Shown in pieces: positions 1 to 9,545 of a stretch of 64,000 bases of DNA. This stretch comes from Paenibacillus tundrae (GTDB lineage: Bacteria; Bacillota; Bacilli; Paenibacillales; Paenibacillaceae), in assembly GCF_036884255.1 (NCBI RefSeq), contig NZ_CP145605.1, positions 6,261,001-6,325,000 on the forward strand. The letters are read 5' to 3'. The notes beneath the pieces are model-generated. The model was not told the DNA's origin. It did not search any database and worked only from the letters and a program-made list of their open reading frames with translations. Positions within the stretch are counted from its first letter, which is position 1, and the number at the start of each line of letters is the position of its first letter. A program made the position numbers and the translations under genes.

Positions 1-2847
1 AACCGTTCCTCCAGCCGCACGCTCCATTACACCATGGCGAATAGCATTCTCCACTAGAGGCTGGATACTTAGTGGAGGGATATAGAGATGAATGCCAGGC
101 TCCACGTCGTAGAGAACAACCAGTCTTTCCTCGAATCGAGCCTTTTCCAAATGCACATAGGATTCAACAAGCTCCATCTCCTTGTGCAACGGAACGAGTT
201 GATCTCTGTTCTGGAAATCAAAACTGCCTCGTAAATACTGACTTAGCTCAATCAGCAAATCAGTGGCTTTGTCCGGATCAACCGCACAAGTGGCGATAAT
301 GACATTGAGTGCATTATAGAGAAAATGCGGCTTAATCTGTGCTTGTAAGAAGGCCATCTCCGTACGAATTGCTCCTTGTACGGACACTTTCATCTCGATC
401 AGCGTTCTGACCCGGGCGCGGAGTTCGCCTGCATCTACAGGTTTACTCAGGAAATCATTCGCTCCGGCTTGGAAACCTAGCTTAATATCCTCAGGCAAAC
501 CTCGCGCCGTCAACATCAGAATAGGTAACTCAGACAATGAACTACGCTCCCTCAATCTACGGGACAGTTCAATCCCTGACATGCCAGGCATCATCCAATC
601 CGTTACCACCAGATCAATGCTCGGGTGTTTCTCTCGCAGCTTCAGAGCAGCGGCTCCGCTATCGGCAGCAATAACGCGATAGCGCTGCGTCGATAACAAG
701 TTAATCAATACCTGGCGATTAACCGGATCATCATCCACAACCAGAATCGTGTGATCGGCCTCAAAAGCATGATCGTTCTCATCCAGCTCATCAACGAATC
801 CATTGGTCTTCTCAACACTCTGGGTGGCAGCTACATATTGTGCGGCTGAGGGTTTGAAGCTCGCTCGAAGCAGGTGGGTCTGTGCGACAGGCAGTGTAAA
901 ATGGAACACTGAGCCTTCGCCGGGAACGGATTCAACCCATATCGTCCCTCCGCCTAATTCAACAAGCTTACGTGTGATACTCAGACCTAGTCCCGTACCT
1001 CCCATGACATTTTCACTTGTCCCATTCCCCTGCTCATAGGATTGAAAAATATCTTCTAGCTTATCTTCAGCGATACCTACACCCGTATCTGCAACGGAGA
1101 CGGTCACTTGTTCACCCTCAACCGTCGCAAATAGGCGAATCTCACCTTGATGAGTATACTTGTATGCATTTCCCAGCAGGTTGTACAGAATCTGTCGTAA
1201 ACGATCCTCATCCGCCTCCACAAGCGGCATAGCCTGTGGCCACTGCTGGAGCAACACGATCGGTTTGTCTCCGAAGGTGAAGTCAGATACCTCCACGACT
1301 GTACGTGCGATGGATTCCAGATCGACTGCTTCTCGCTTCAGTTCAATTTCACTATTTTTGAGCTTGGCAAAATCAAGAATATCGTTAATTAACAAGGAGA
1401 GGCGTTTACCTGTAGAGGTGATCATAGATAGGTTCTTGGCCTGTTTCTTTGTAACCTCACCTGCCGCACCCTCCAGCATGGATTGGGCGATATTAATAAT
1501 GCCGTGTAGCGGCGTGCGCAGCTCATGAGAGGTATTAGCCATAAATTCATCTTTGAGACTATCAATAACAAGCAACCGCTCAGATAATGCCTCAACCTCA
1601 CGAAAGGATTCCGCAAATCGAATGGCCGTTAGAATCATCTGTATGAAAATAAATAATAATAGCTCATACAATGCTAGAAACGATGTATCCCATGTGGTAA
1701 AGGCACCCACGGTATGCAGCACCACAACCATCATCAGGCTCATCATGCTAAGTAATGCAAAATGGCTATCATCAGCTCTCCTTTTCAACCAAAATACCAT
1801 TGCTCTAAGCGAATATAGGATGACAATGAGAGAAATAAGTAACATATATGGCGTCAGACGCGAGAACACGGCTGGTGGTAACGCAAGCCCGATCACACAC
1901 TGAAGAATGACCAATATGACACCGAGTCGAACAAACCATTGATGCACCGCGCCCGGAACAATAACATCGATATACCGAAGCAGATAATAATACGCAAGGG
2001 CTGCACTAAGGAATTGAATCCGCAGGATCTCGTTATTCGGAAGAAAGGGTAGAAATGTACCTAATAATTTCTCTCCATGGGTCAATGCATACATCGCACC
2101 GGCGAGACTGAACAAGCCAAGATACCGGAGTTCTCTCTCATTCTGCCTTAATCGGAATAAGAGCAAGAAGAATGCCGCAGGAAATAGAAAACCGAAGAGA
2201 GCCATAAGATCGGTTAGCCAGCTCCATTGCTGGCTATTCTGGATGCTGCGTTCATCCCCGAATAAGATTGAGGCAACAATCCCGCCGGAGGAGTAGCTAT
2301 AGTTAGATACTTGAATAAGAATATCCGCACTCTCTCCATCTATCGATGTAAAACCGGTGAACGGCAGATTGAGCTGGATATCGATATCTGGATTTATCCC
2401 AGGCAGACCTTTACCCCCAATTTCTTTGCCGTCCAAAAAAATGCGATGAGCCATGCGAATATTCTGAGAGCGTATTCCATAATCGTTCTTAATGACATTA
2501 GGATTAATCTTAATGCGTACGTGATATGTACCGAATCCATGTGCTTGACCAAGTGTCTTATTCCACTGTGAGGGAACCTTCACCTGTGAATGAGGCGATA
2601 ACGCCTTACGTCCAGATCGATCAGCTTCCAAATCAACGGGCGTCAACAATTGATTCGGATAGAAATCCCAGTCACCGTCAAGCGTTGCAGAACCTTTTTG
2701 GTCAAAGTCCCATTGCGTTAGATCTATGAATCCATCCTGGACGGTTGGATTGGTGCGATCGGATATTAAGGTATGTGCTACCCAACCCAGCGGAAATATC
2801 ACAATGCATATAAAGCTGATCGTGAGCATAATCCAGTGTTTTTTCAT
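1..2847 (-). CDS. Hybrid sensor histidine kinase with two kinase modules (3' end outside window)
   Basis: At least 949 codons are open from the ATG at 2847 to the window edge, so the C-terminus is missing. Order: signal peptide or TM (about 1-26), an extracytoplasmic jelly-roll domain of the 7TMR-DISM type (LDGDWDFYPNQLL near residue 57), a seven-helix membrane block (about 205-410), HisKA with SHELRTP (H441), HATPase with a DTGVGIAEDKL G1 box, a receiver with D750 (VVTDWMMPG), then a LytS/YesM-type His_kinase segment with KPHFLYNALNVI (H841) and a second HATPase N-box (PLVENAIRHG) at the edge. The frame was checked at H441, H841 and the left edge. The family senses envelope or small-molecule signals; the ligand is unknown. 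The partner response regulator may lie beyond the left edge. Confidence 0.9.
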   Translation of the reverse strand, partial: MKKHWIMLTISFICIVIFPLGWVAHTLISDRTNPTVQDGFIDLTQWDFDQKGSATLDGDWDFYPNQLLTPVDLEADRSGRKALSPHSQVKVPSQWNKTLGQAHGFGTYHVRIKINPNVIKNDYGIRSQNIRMAHRIFLDGKEIGGKGLPGINPDIDIQLNLPFTGFTSIDGESADILIQVSNYSYSSGGIVASILFGDERSIQNSQQWSWLTDLMALFGFLFPAAFFLLLFRLRQNERELRYLGLFSLAGAMYALTHGEKLLGTFLPFLPNNEILRIQFLSAALAYYYLLRYIDVIVPGAVHQWFVRLGVILVILQCVIGLALPPAVFSRLTPYMLLISLIVILYSLRAMVFWLKRRADDSHFALLSMMSLMMVVVLHTVGAFTTWDTSFLALYELLLFIFIQMILTAIRFAESFREVEALSERLLVIDSLKDEFMANTSHELRTPLHGIINIAQSMLEGAAGEVTKKQAKNLSMITSTGKRLSLLINDILDFAKLKNSEIELKREAVDLESIARTVVEVSDFTFGDKPIVLLQQWPQAMPLVEADEDRLRQILYNLLGNAYKYTHQGEIRLFATVEGEQVTVSVADTGVGIAEDKLEDIFQSYEQGNGTSENVMGGTGLGLSITRKLVELGGGTIWVESVPGEGSVFHFTLPVAQTHLLRASFKPSAAQYVAATQSVEKTNGFVDELDENDHAFEADHTILVVDDDPVNRQVLINLLSTQRYRVIAADSGAAALKLREKHPSIDLVVTDWMMPGMSGIELSRRLRERSSLSELPILMLTARGLPEDIKLGFQAGANDFLSKPVDAGELRARVRTLIEMKVSVQGAIRTEMAFLQAQIKPHFLYNALNVIIATCAVDPDKATDLLIELSQYLRGSFDFQNRDQLVPLHKEMELVESYVHLEKARFEERLVVLYDVEPGIHLYIPPLSIQPLVENAIRHGVMERAAGGTV

Positions 2848-2999
2848 CCTAAATCCTTCCGTCTCTAGAGAAGAAGTCTAAATTTGTCGTTTAACCGTTA
2901 TAAATCCATAATCAAAAGCGTATTCTTTTGAAGAATCTTTATAAATCCATGTTACACGTTTCTCGTGCTGACGGAAATAGTTGGCGCATCTATTTTTGC

Positions 3000-3062
3000 A
3001 AAACAAAAAGCCGCAAATTCGTCTACAGGCATGCTCGCCCGCATCGAATCTGCAGCTTTCTG
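3000..3062 (-). terminator. Intrinsic terminator after the SRPBCC gene
   Basis: Read on the minus strand, an AGCTGCAGATTCG arm pairs imperfectly with CGAATTTGCGGCT, followed by TTTTTGTTTTG. It lies about 50 bp downstream of the stop at 3113 and fits the end of the namA-SRPBCC unit. Confidence 0.7.
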
Positions 3063-3112
3063 GCTATATTCGTGCTGTTATCCCTTAATAATTCCATAGG
3101 AATTATGGTGAA

Positions 3113-3529
3113 TTATTGAACCTCTTGTGCAAGCTTCTGTACAATTAAGGCCCAGCCTTGCTCCATACGCTCACGTACGATGGCATGCGCTTGTCCGAAT
3201 TCGGTCAATTGATCCGCATCCCAACCACTATGAATTAACGTAAATTGAGTTCCTTCAGGCTGCTCTTCTAGTTCAAATGTAAGCGTCCAGTCCTTTCCCC
3301 AACGAAAAGAAAGCTTATGCTCTGGCTTAACTTCAATCACCTTGCATGGGGATTGCCCAAAAGGTCCAGCCTCCAGTATGAATTCATGCCCCTCGGTTGC
3401 TTCCAGGTCACTAGGCATGAACCAACGTCCCATACCTTGTGCTGTGGATACGATCTCCCACACCTTGCTTACCGGCGCATGAAGCAGTACCTGCTGCCGA
3501 ATATCCGGCAATGCACTTGCTGATCCCAT
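3113..3529 (-). CDS. SRPBCC (Bet v 1 / AHSA1-like) domain protein
   Basis: A 138-residue soluble protein of the START/SRPBCC hydrophobic-pocket fold. The N-terminal pattern APVSKVWEIVSTAQGMGRWF and the later LSFRWGKDWTLTFELEE are typical of AHSA1-like activators of uncertain role. The start at 3529 is preferred over a longer frame running into namA because TAAGGAGGAGACAGCA precedes it directly. It begins 22 bp after the namA stop on the same strand, so the two are probably co-transcribed and end at the terminator near 3000-3060. Ligand and reaction cannot be read from sequence. Confidence 0.8.
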   Translation of the reverse strand: MGSASALPDIRQQVLLHAPVSKVWEIVSTAQGMGRWFMPSDLEATEGHEFILEAGPFGQSPCKVIEVKPEHKLSFRWGKDWTLTFELEEQPEGTQFTLIHSGWDADQLTEFGQAHAIVRERMEQGWALIVQKLAQEVQ

Positions 3530-3551
3530 TGCTGTCTCCTCCTTAGTAATC

Positions 3552-4586
3552 TCAGTACCCGCGAGAGTATTGCTCCGCAATTCCAGCCTTGTCCTTCGTA
3601 ATGCCAAGTGCCAATGCTGCATGGTTTGCCCAATACGGGTCACGTAGCATACCTCTGCCTATAGCGACCAAGTCTGCATCTCCGTTACCGATAACTGCTT
3701 CGGCTAATGCATACTCATCAAGCAACCCTACCGCAATGACAGGAACGTTCAATTCCTCACGGAAACGGCGTGCAAAAGGAACCTGATAGCCAGGATAATT
3801 ACCTGGTTTTCTCTGCCCTGTAGGCCCTTCACCACCTGAGCTGATGTGGAACATATCTACACCCGCCTCCTGATAGGCGCGAGACATCTCAAGGGTATGG
3901 TCTATATCATATCCACCATCAGCATATTCTACTGCCGAAATCCGCAGAATAAGCGGCATATCCGATGGCATTTCCTTTTTCACTGCACGAATCACTTCAA
4001 CGCCAAACTGGGATAAGTTCTGGCCATATTTATCTTCCCGATGGTTCATCAGCTTGGAATGGAATTGATGCATCAGATATCCGTGTGCCCCATGAAGTTC
4101 AATCGCATCAACACCTGCTTGAACCGCACGGCGAACACCGTCTGCGTATTTCTGTACCATCTCTTCAACTTCTTCTGTCGTTAACGCTCTTGGCGTCTTG
4201 AAGTTCTCCCCAGGGAACGTTACAACAGAAGGTGCAACAGGCTGCTCCGCATCCTGTGCTTTTCGTCCTGCGTGAGCGATCTGGATCGCTACTTTGGAAC
4301 CGTGGGCATGTATGCTATCAATCAGCTTGCGAAAAGCTGGAATGTGATCGTCTGACCATATACCGAGGTCATTATCGGTAATGCGTCCATCTGGGTCAAC
4401 ATCTGTCATCTCAATGACGATCAGACCCGTGCCTCCAACAGCGCGACTCACATAGTGCACCTGGTGCCATTCATTAGGGATACCATCCTTAGCATCTACG
4501 GAATACTGGCACATTGGCGCCATAACAATACGATTATTTAACTGTAATCCCTTGAACTGATAGGGAGAAAATAAAGTCTCTGACAT
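3552..4586 (-). CDS. namA: NADPH dehydrogenase, Old Yellow Enzyme family (YqjM/NamA type)
   Basis: A 344-residue FMN-dependent ene-reductase that reduces activated C=C bonds of enals, enones, nitro-alkenes and quinone-like compounds using NADPH. It matches the short thermophilic-like/YqjM OYE class: MAPMCQYS carries the redox-tuning Cys26 and Tyr28, ELHGAHGYLMHQF holds the substrate-binding His pair, and the C-terminus ends in RGY, where YqjM proteins place the Arg finger of the neighbouring subunit. Length equals the family norm. An AGGAG sits about 10 bases before the ATG. The adjacent SRPBCC gene suggests a small detoxification or redox-stress operon; that is inference. Confidence 0.93.
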   Translation of the reverse strand: MSETLFSPYQFKGLQLNNRIVMAPMCQYSVDAKDGIPNEWHQVHYVSRAVGGTGLIVIEMTDVDPDGRITDNDLGIWSDDHIPAFRKLIDSIHAHGSKVAIQIAHAGRKAQDAEQPVAPSVVTFPGENFKTPRALTTEEVEEMVQKYADGVRRAVQAGVDAIELHGAHGYLMHQFHSKLMNHREDKYGQNLSQFGVEVIRAVKKEMPSDMPLILRISAVEYADGGYDIDHTLEMSRAYQEAGVDMFHISSGGEGPTGQRKPGNYPGYQVPFARRFREELNVPVIAVGLLDEYALAEAVIGNGDADLVAIGRGMLRDPYWANHAALALGITKDKAGIAEQYSRGY

Positions 4587-4803
4587 ATGGGCTACATCTC
4601 CTATTCAAATCTTCTAATATATATTGAGCCTGTTAGCTTGCGTCATTTCTATTATGAACTTTACCTACCGGAATACAAGTACGTACATTTCTGTGCCCTA
4701 GTACCCTTTTTTATACCTAACTTCTTCAAACAGATGCCAATCAGCGTATACTCTGCCAAACGTGATATTATACCAGTAGAGATTAAATCTAAAGGAGCGA
4801 TTA

Positions 4804-6045
4804 ATGGTGAAAGACATTCTAATCCAAAGATTAACCACTTATGTGCAGATGGATACACAATCTGATGAAAACAATGAAACATGCCCTTCCACTCCAGGTC
4901 AATTGGCGCTAGGCGAATTACTTGTTAAAGAGTGTCAGTCCATTGGGCTGCAGGACGTTACCATGGACGAGAACGGGTATGTGATGGCAACGCTCCCTTC
5001 CAATACAGACAAAGACGTTCCTGTGATTGGTTTCCTCGCACATCTGGATACGGCTACCGATTTTACGGGCAAAAATGTTAAACCACAGGTCATCTCCAAT
5101 TATGACGGACAAGATATTACATTGAATAAAGAGCTGGATGTTGTTCTGTCCACGACTGACTTCCCAGAACTGCGTGAATACAAAGGGCACACCTTAATTA
5201 CAACCGATGGCACGACACTTCTCGGTGCAGACAACAAGGCGGGCATTGCTGAGATTATGACGGCGATGGCCTACCTGATTGAGCATCCCGAGTTGAAGCA
5301 TGGGAAAATCCGGGTCGCATTTACCCCTGATGAAGAAATCGGTCGTGGCCCACATAAGTTTGACGTGGCAGCATTCGGAGCAAAATACGCTTATACAGTG
5401 GATGGCGGCCCACTCGGAGAGCTGGAATATGAGAGCTTCAATGCCGCAGCAGCTAAGATTACAGTGCGGGGTACCAATGTGCATCCTGGTACAGCGAAAG
5501 GCAAAATGGTCAATTCCGCTAAGATTGCGATGGAGCTGAATCGTCGTCTGCCAGTAGAAGAAGCACCCGAGTTCACCGAAGGTTATGAAGGCTTCTACCA
5601 CCTCATATCCATCGAAGGCGACGTAGAACTGACCAAAATGAGCTATATTATCCGTGACTTTGATCGCGAGAAGTTCGAGGAACGTAAAACTTACCTTCTG
5701 AATGTAACGAATGAACTCAAGGCCAAATATGGCGAGAAGAGCATTGCCATTGAGATCAACGATCAGTATTACAACATGCGCGAGAAAATTGAACCTGTGC
5801 GCCAGATTGTAGATATTGCACATGAAGCCATGACGCGCCTTGATATCGAGCCAATCATTCGTCCAATCCGGGGCGGAACAGATGGCTCCCAGCTCTCCTA
5901 CATGGGTATGCCTACCCCTAATATTTTCACAGGCGGCGAGAACTATCATGGTAAATTCGAGTATGTATCGGTTGATAACATGGTAAAAGCCACTCAGGTT
6001 ATTGTGGAGATCGCTCAATTGTTCGAGGATCGAGGAGAGATTTAA
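4804..6045 (+). CDS. pepT: Peptidase T (tripeptide aminopeptidase)
   Basis: A 413-residue cytoplasmic M20B zinc aminopeptidase that removes the N-terminal residue from tripeptides. Visible motifs are FLAHLDTATD (metal-binding His and Asp), GADNKAG, DEEIGRG (catalytic Glu region) and the C-terminal IRGGTDGSQLSYMG and NIFTGGENYHGKFEYVS blocks with the last zinc ligand. AAAGGAGCGATTA precedes the ATG. The gene is monocistronic: divergent from namA and ending at a strong terminator shared with the convergent Crp-like gene. Confidence 0.95.
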   Translation: MVKDILIQRLTTYVQMDTQSDENNETCPSTPGQLALGELLVKECQSIGLQDVTMDENGYVMATLPSNTDKDVPVIGFLAHLDTATDFTGKNVKPQVISNYDGQDITLNKELDVVLSTTDFPELREYKGHTLITTDGTTLLGADNKAGIAEIMTAMAYLIEHPELKHGKIRVAFTPDEEIGRGPHKFDVAAFGAKYAYTVDGGPLGELEYESFNAAAAKITVRGTNVHPGTAKGKMVNSAKIAMELNRRLPVEEAPEFTEGYEGFYHLISIEGDVELTKMSYIIRDFDREKFEERKTYLLNVTNELKAKYGEKSIAIEINDQYYNMREKIEPVRQIVDIAHEAMTRLDIEPIIRPIRGGTDGSQLSYMGMPTPNIFTGGENYHGKFEYVSVDNMVKATQVIVEIAQLFEDRGEI

Positions 6046-6086
6046 CAGTTCAGAGATCGAACGAATAGGAATCACTTATAATGAAT

Positions 6087-6126
6087 TAGCACCCTCATTG
6101 CATCTGGCAAGAAGGGTGCTTTTTTC
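6087..6126 (+). terminator. Intrinsic terminator after pepT
   Basis: AGCACCCT pairs with AGGGTGCT across a short loop, followed by TTTTTT. It lies 42 bp after the pepT stop and abuts the 3' end of the convergent regulator at 6129. Confidence 0.9.
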
Positions 6127-6128
6127 TG

Positions 6129-6821
6129 TCACTCATACATATTTCCACCTGCAATTTCGCGCAGCTCTTCTAGATTGTTAATAACAATCTTGCGCTGCTC
6201 TTTGCGGATAATATTTCGCTCGCTCAGGTCAAGAATCACACGGTTCAGATGTCTGTAACTCGTGCCTAACATGTCCGCAAGCTCGGTCAGCTTGGAGGTC
6301 TGAATCTCTTCAGTCACCTCGTTCTCCTGCTCCATGATAGACAGCATATAACTCGCGAACCGGCTTTCGACCGGATACAACAGATTTAGGCTCGATAGGT
6401 TAGAGAACGTGTACAGCTTATGTGTCACCTGTTCAAGCATGAAATGGAGGAATTTTGCATTCTCAGCATAGGTGTTTTGCAGGTAACGATAGCTAACAGC
6501 GAGCAGCAAACTTTTGTTAACCGATTCGACTGTATTTTTCGCTTCTTTGCCGTTCACCAGTTCCAGATCGCATACAAGTGCAAGTGGGGTGCTGAAGCGA
6601 AGCAACAGAGATTTACCATTGGGTAGCGTGGTATAAATTTTGAGTTTACCCTGAACTAGAAAATATAGGCGCTCGGGTCGTTCTCCTTTGGCACAGATGA
6701 TTTCCCCTTTAGAAGCCTCAAGCAGTCTGAGCTCAGCGAATGCAGATTGATCCAACACCTGGTCTAATCCATGGTCACGTGCAAGCTGACGCATCCGCTC
6801 AAAATCCATAATTTCTCTCAT
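6129..6821 (-). CDS. Crp/Fnr-superfamily transcriptional regulator (YeiL-like)
   Basis: A 230-residue protein with an N-terminal cyclic-nucleotide-binding beta-roll (residues about 20-120; GEIICAKGERPERLYFLVQGKLKIY) and a C-terminal winged helix (LADMLGTSYRHLNRVILDLSERNII). It resembles the YeiL branch of the Crp/Fnr family. No cluster of cysteines suggesting an Fe-S cofactor was seen, so the effector is unknown. The ATG at 6821 is chosen over an upstream GTG because AGAAGGAGG lies between them. Two short palindromes lie in the divergent region shared with the chemoreceptor gene, which suggests autoregulation. Confidence 0.85.
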   Translation of the reverse strand: MREIMDFERMRQLARDHGLDQVLDQSAFAELRLLEASKGEIICAKGERPERLYFLVQGKLKIYTTLPNGKSLLLRFSTPLALVCDLELVNGKEAKNTVESVNKSLLLAVSYRYLQNTYAENAKFLHFMLEQVTHKLYTFSNLSSLNLLYPVESRFASYMLSIMEQENEVTEEIQTSKLTELADMLGTSYRHLNRVILDLSERNIIRKEQRKIVINNLEELREIAGGNMYE

Positions 6822-6861
6822 CCAGCCAAACCTCCTTCTCACCCTAATAACGTACAGAAAC

Positions 6862-6873
6862 GGACATATGTCC
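6862..6873. promoter_or_regulatory. Candidate operator palindrome GGACATATGTCC
   Basis: A perfect 12-bp palindrome between the Crp-like regulator and the divergent chemoreceptor gene. A second dyad, ATATTT-AC-AAATAT, lies at 6888-6901. Both could be sites for the adjacent Crp-like protein; assignment is by position only. The rest of this 287-bp region shows no other clear element. Confidence 0.4.
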
Positions 6874-7108
6874 CAAAATTGATATGCATATTTACAAATA
6901 TCTTGATATAAAAACAGTTACAACTAGCACTTATATCCAGTAAATCATTTTTAATGGAAGACAATTTAGAAATAAGACTGAAAACTGTCATTATTTTATC
7001 TCAAAAAGCGTTCAGGATTACGTTCTTATATCCGATGAAAGATACAGTGTTGCGCGCGTCCGATTATATCAAATTAAATTTTAAATATGGAAAGGGTGGC
7101 TTTAAACC

Positions 7109-7951
7109 ATGAATGTGATCGATGCTCTTACGAAAGCTATGCCTTATATTAGTCTGATTCTTAGAGAACCTGCTAGCTTGACCCTCTATGATCATGAAAA
7201 AGTCGTGGAAGTGTTTACGACGGAAAATTTTGTTGACCTTGGTTTCCGCAGAGGGATGGATCTGTTAGATGATTACAGAAACTTTGCCGTACTGAAAAAT
7301 GGGCGTGAAGCTACGATCTCGAACCTGCCTATAGAAATTTATGGCCGTGAACTAGATGTTCTGAACATCCCAATCTTTGATGATCATAACAGCGTTGTGG
7401 CGGTTTTCTGCGTATCCTATGATCAGACGAACCAGAATCAGCTTGAGGATATTATACAGGAAAATCAAAATATCAATACAAATCTGGTGGATATGGTTCA
7501 GCACGTTGCGGCTCATGCTGAGGAATTGCAAGCAACCAGTGAACAAATCCTTGAGAATGCACGCCTTGCTGTGCAGAACTCCTCCCAGATTAACAAAGTC
7601 GCTGGATTCATTCGTGAGATTTCCGAACAAACGAATCTACTCGGACTTAACGCTGCGATTGAAGCAGCACGCGTGGGTGAAGCAGGCGCAGGATTCGGCG
7701 TTGTCGCTTCTGAAGTGCGTAAGCTGTCCGTGGATGCCAAACAGGCAACGACAGATATTGATGCCAGCCTGAAGGATGTTCAGCAGGTAATCAAACAGAT
7801 GGAGGTTGAGGTTTCCCAGATTGCTGCTTCTTCCCAAGAACAAGCTAACCTGGTTCAATCCTTCACCGATGTCATTGAGAAGCTGAACCAGACTGGCGAA
7901 CAGATGAAAACTTTGTCCGAGCAACTGATCAGCTACTCGATCTCCAAATAA
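7109..7951 (+). CDS. Soluble methyl-accepting chemotaxis-like protein with N-terminal sensor domain
   Basis: A 280-residue protein without transmembrane segments. Residues about 1-110 form a PAS/GAF-sized sensor (DLGFRRGMDLLDDYRNF, GRELDVLNIPIFDDHNSVVAVF). Residues about 130-280 form a coiled-coil signalling domain with the conserved hairpin tip EISEQTNLLGLNAAIEAARV and GEAGAGFGVVASEVRKL. It is about half the length of membrane MCPs and has little adaptation-helix region, so it is a cytoplasmic receptor coupling an internal signal to CheA/CheW. It is divergent from the Crp-like gene. Only a weak GGGTGG ribosome site is seen. Confidence 0.85.
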   Translation: MNVIDALTKAMPYISLILREPASLTLYDHEKVVEVFTTENFVDLGFRRGMDLLDDYRNFAVLKNGREATISNLPIEIYGRELDVLNIPIFDDHNSVVAVFCVSYDQTNQNQLEDIIQENQNINTNLVDMVQHVAAHAEELQATSEQILENARLAVQNSSQINKVAGFIREISEQTNLLGLNAAIEAARVGEAGAGFGVVASEVRKLSVDAKQATTDIDASLKDVQQVIKQMEVEVSQIAASSQEQANLVQSFTDVIEKLNQTGEQMKTLSEQLISYSISK

Positions 7952-8005
7952 ACGAAAATGCACTTCCCAGGCAGAGTCATCTCTACCCCATAATAGGGAA
8001 TGTGA

Positions 8006-8058
8006 CAAACAGGGCTTCTTCATCCCTTTACGGGATTGTAGAAGCCCTGTTTATTTTA
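8006..8058. terminator. Bidirectional terminator hairpin
   Basis: AACAGGGCTTCT pairs with AGAAGCCCTGTT, with an inner CATCCC/GGGAT pairing, followed by TTTATTTT. It lies between the convergent chemoreceptor and symporter genes. Confidence 0.88.
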
Positions 8059-8117
8059 ATTTATTTCCATTAGCGTGCATGGTCTAGTATCCACACAAAT
8101 CACTTCGAAGCTACATT

Positions 8118-9545
8118 TTACGCTTTACTCTGGTTAGTCACTACTTCCGCCTCAGATTCCCAGCATTCTACTTCACCCGGGATCTGAATTCGATCACGTG
8201 TAAAGACCGGGTTATGTCCTTCAGCTTTTTGCTTCTTATAATCTTTCAGAGCGGCAAACGTAACTTTGGACAACATTAGAATTGCAATCAGGTTCACGAC
8301 AACCATAAGTCCCATGAACAAGTCTGCCAGATCCCAAACCAGCTGTACTTTAGCTACTGCTCCGAACAGAACCATAGCAATAACGCTCACACGATACAGC
8401 CATAGCCATCCCTTATTGGATTTGATAAATTCAATATTCGTTTCGCCGTAATAATAGTTTCCGATAAGTGTACTGAAGGCGAATAGGAATATCATAATAG
8501 CGAGAAAACCAGAAGCCCATGATCCAATATGCACACTCAGTGCAGCCTGGGTCAATTCAATACCGCCTAAGTCAGAGCCTTGATACACACCTGATAACAA
8601 AATAATCATCGCAGTACTTGTACAGATGATCAGTGTGTCTGTCAGCACGCCAAAAGCTTGAATAAGTCCTTGCTTCACAGGGTGAGACGTATCTGCTGTG
8701 GCTGCGGCATTCGGCGCACTACCCATCCCTGCCTCATTGGAGAACAAACCACGTTTAACCCCGTTCATCAATGCCGCTCCTAGCGTACCGCCAGCTACCT
8801 GTTCAATGCCGAAGGCATTTTTGACAATGAGGACAATCATGGCAGGAAGCTGTGTGATGTTCGACAGCACAACAAACGCCGCTACACCAATATACAAGAC
8901 AGCCAAAACAACAACGATGTACTCCGATGCCTTGGCTATCCGCTTCACACCGCCCATGATGATGGCTGCAAATATCACAGCCATAACAATTCCAACAGTC
9001 AACCGATCCATGCCAAATGAATTTTGGAATGCAACTGTAATCGTGTTTGACTGCACAGCGTTAAAGACAAGCCCGAAGGACAATGTAATGAGAATCGCAA
9101 AAAGAACACCCATCCAGCGCTTACCAAGCCCCCGCTCCATATAATAGGCAGGGCCGCCGCGAAATCCACCCTTGTCTTTGATTTTGTAGATCTGAGCAAG
9201 CGTACTCTCCACGAAGCTGGAGGCCGAACCAATAATGGCGATGATCCACATCCAGAATACGGCTCCAGGGCCACCAAGCGCTATAGCGATAGCTATACCT
9301 GTGATGTTTCCTGTGCCTACACGTGCGGCCATACTAATACAAAAAGCCTGGAACGGCGAGATTTTACCCGGTTCCTTGCTTCGAGGCTCAGCGAGCACCT
9401 TCACCATATCACCGATCATACGGAACTGCATGAACTTGGTTTTGGTTGTGAAATACACACCACATACGACCAACAATATAATTAATAACTTAGACCATAG
9501 AAAATCGTTGAAAATGACAACGATATCTTGTATTGTTTGCTCCAT
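8118..9545 (-). CDS. Alanine/glycine (or glutamine):cation symporter, AGCS family
   Basis: A 475-residue polytopic membrane protein of the AGCS (AlsT/GlnT/DagA) family that imports small neutral amino acids with Na+ or H+. The signature SMAARVGTGNITGIAIAIALGG and GGPAYYMERGLGKRWMG are characteristic, as is RGLFSNEAGMGSAPNAAA. AAGGGG precedes the ATG. In B. subtilis a member of this family, glnT, is induced by the GlnK-GlnL system with glutamine. A GlnL-like regulator is divergent here and a perfect GlnR/TnrA-type box lies upstream at 9832-9848, so glutamine or alanine is the best substrate guess. Confidence 0.9.
   Translation of the reverse strand: MEQTIQDIVVIFNDFLWSKLLIILLVVCGVYFTTKTKFMQFRMIGDMVKVLAEPRSKEPGKISPFQAFCISMAARVGTGNITGIAIAIALGGPGAVFWMWIIAIIGSASSFVESTLAQIYKIKDKGGFRGGPAYYMERGLGKRWMGVLFAILITLSFGLVFNAVQSNTITVAFQNSFGMDRLTVGIVMAVIFAAIIMGGVKRIAKASEYIVVVLAVLYIGVAAFVVLSNITQLPAMIVLIVKNAFGIEQVAGGTLGAALMNGVKRGLFSNEAGMGSAPNAAATADTSHPVKQGLIQAFGVLTDTLIICTSTAMIILLSGVYQGSDLGGIELTQAALSVHIGSWASGFLAIMIFLFAFSTLIGNYYYGETNIEFIKSNKGWLWLYRVSVIAMVLFGAVAKVQLVWDLADLFMGLMVVVNLIAILMLSKVTFAALKDYKKQKAEGHNPVFTRDRIQIPGEVECWESEAEVVTNQSKA

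Noticed and set aside
5194..6075. 293-codon open frame antisense to pepT
   Set aside because: It lies wholly opposite a complete peptidase T with all motifs, and its translation has no family features.
7020..7075. Possible sigma-D promoter before the chemoreceptor gene
   Set aside because: A CCGAT string resembles the -10, but no TAAA-like -35 lies about 15 bp upstream.
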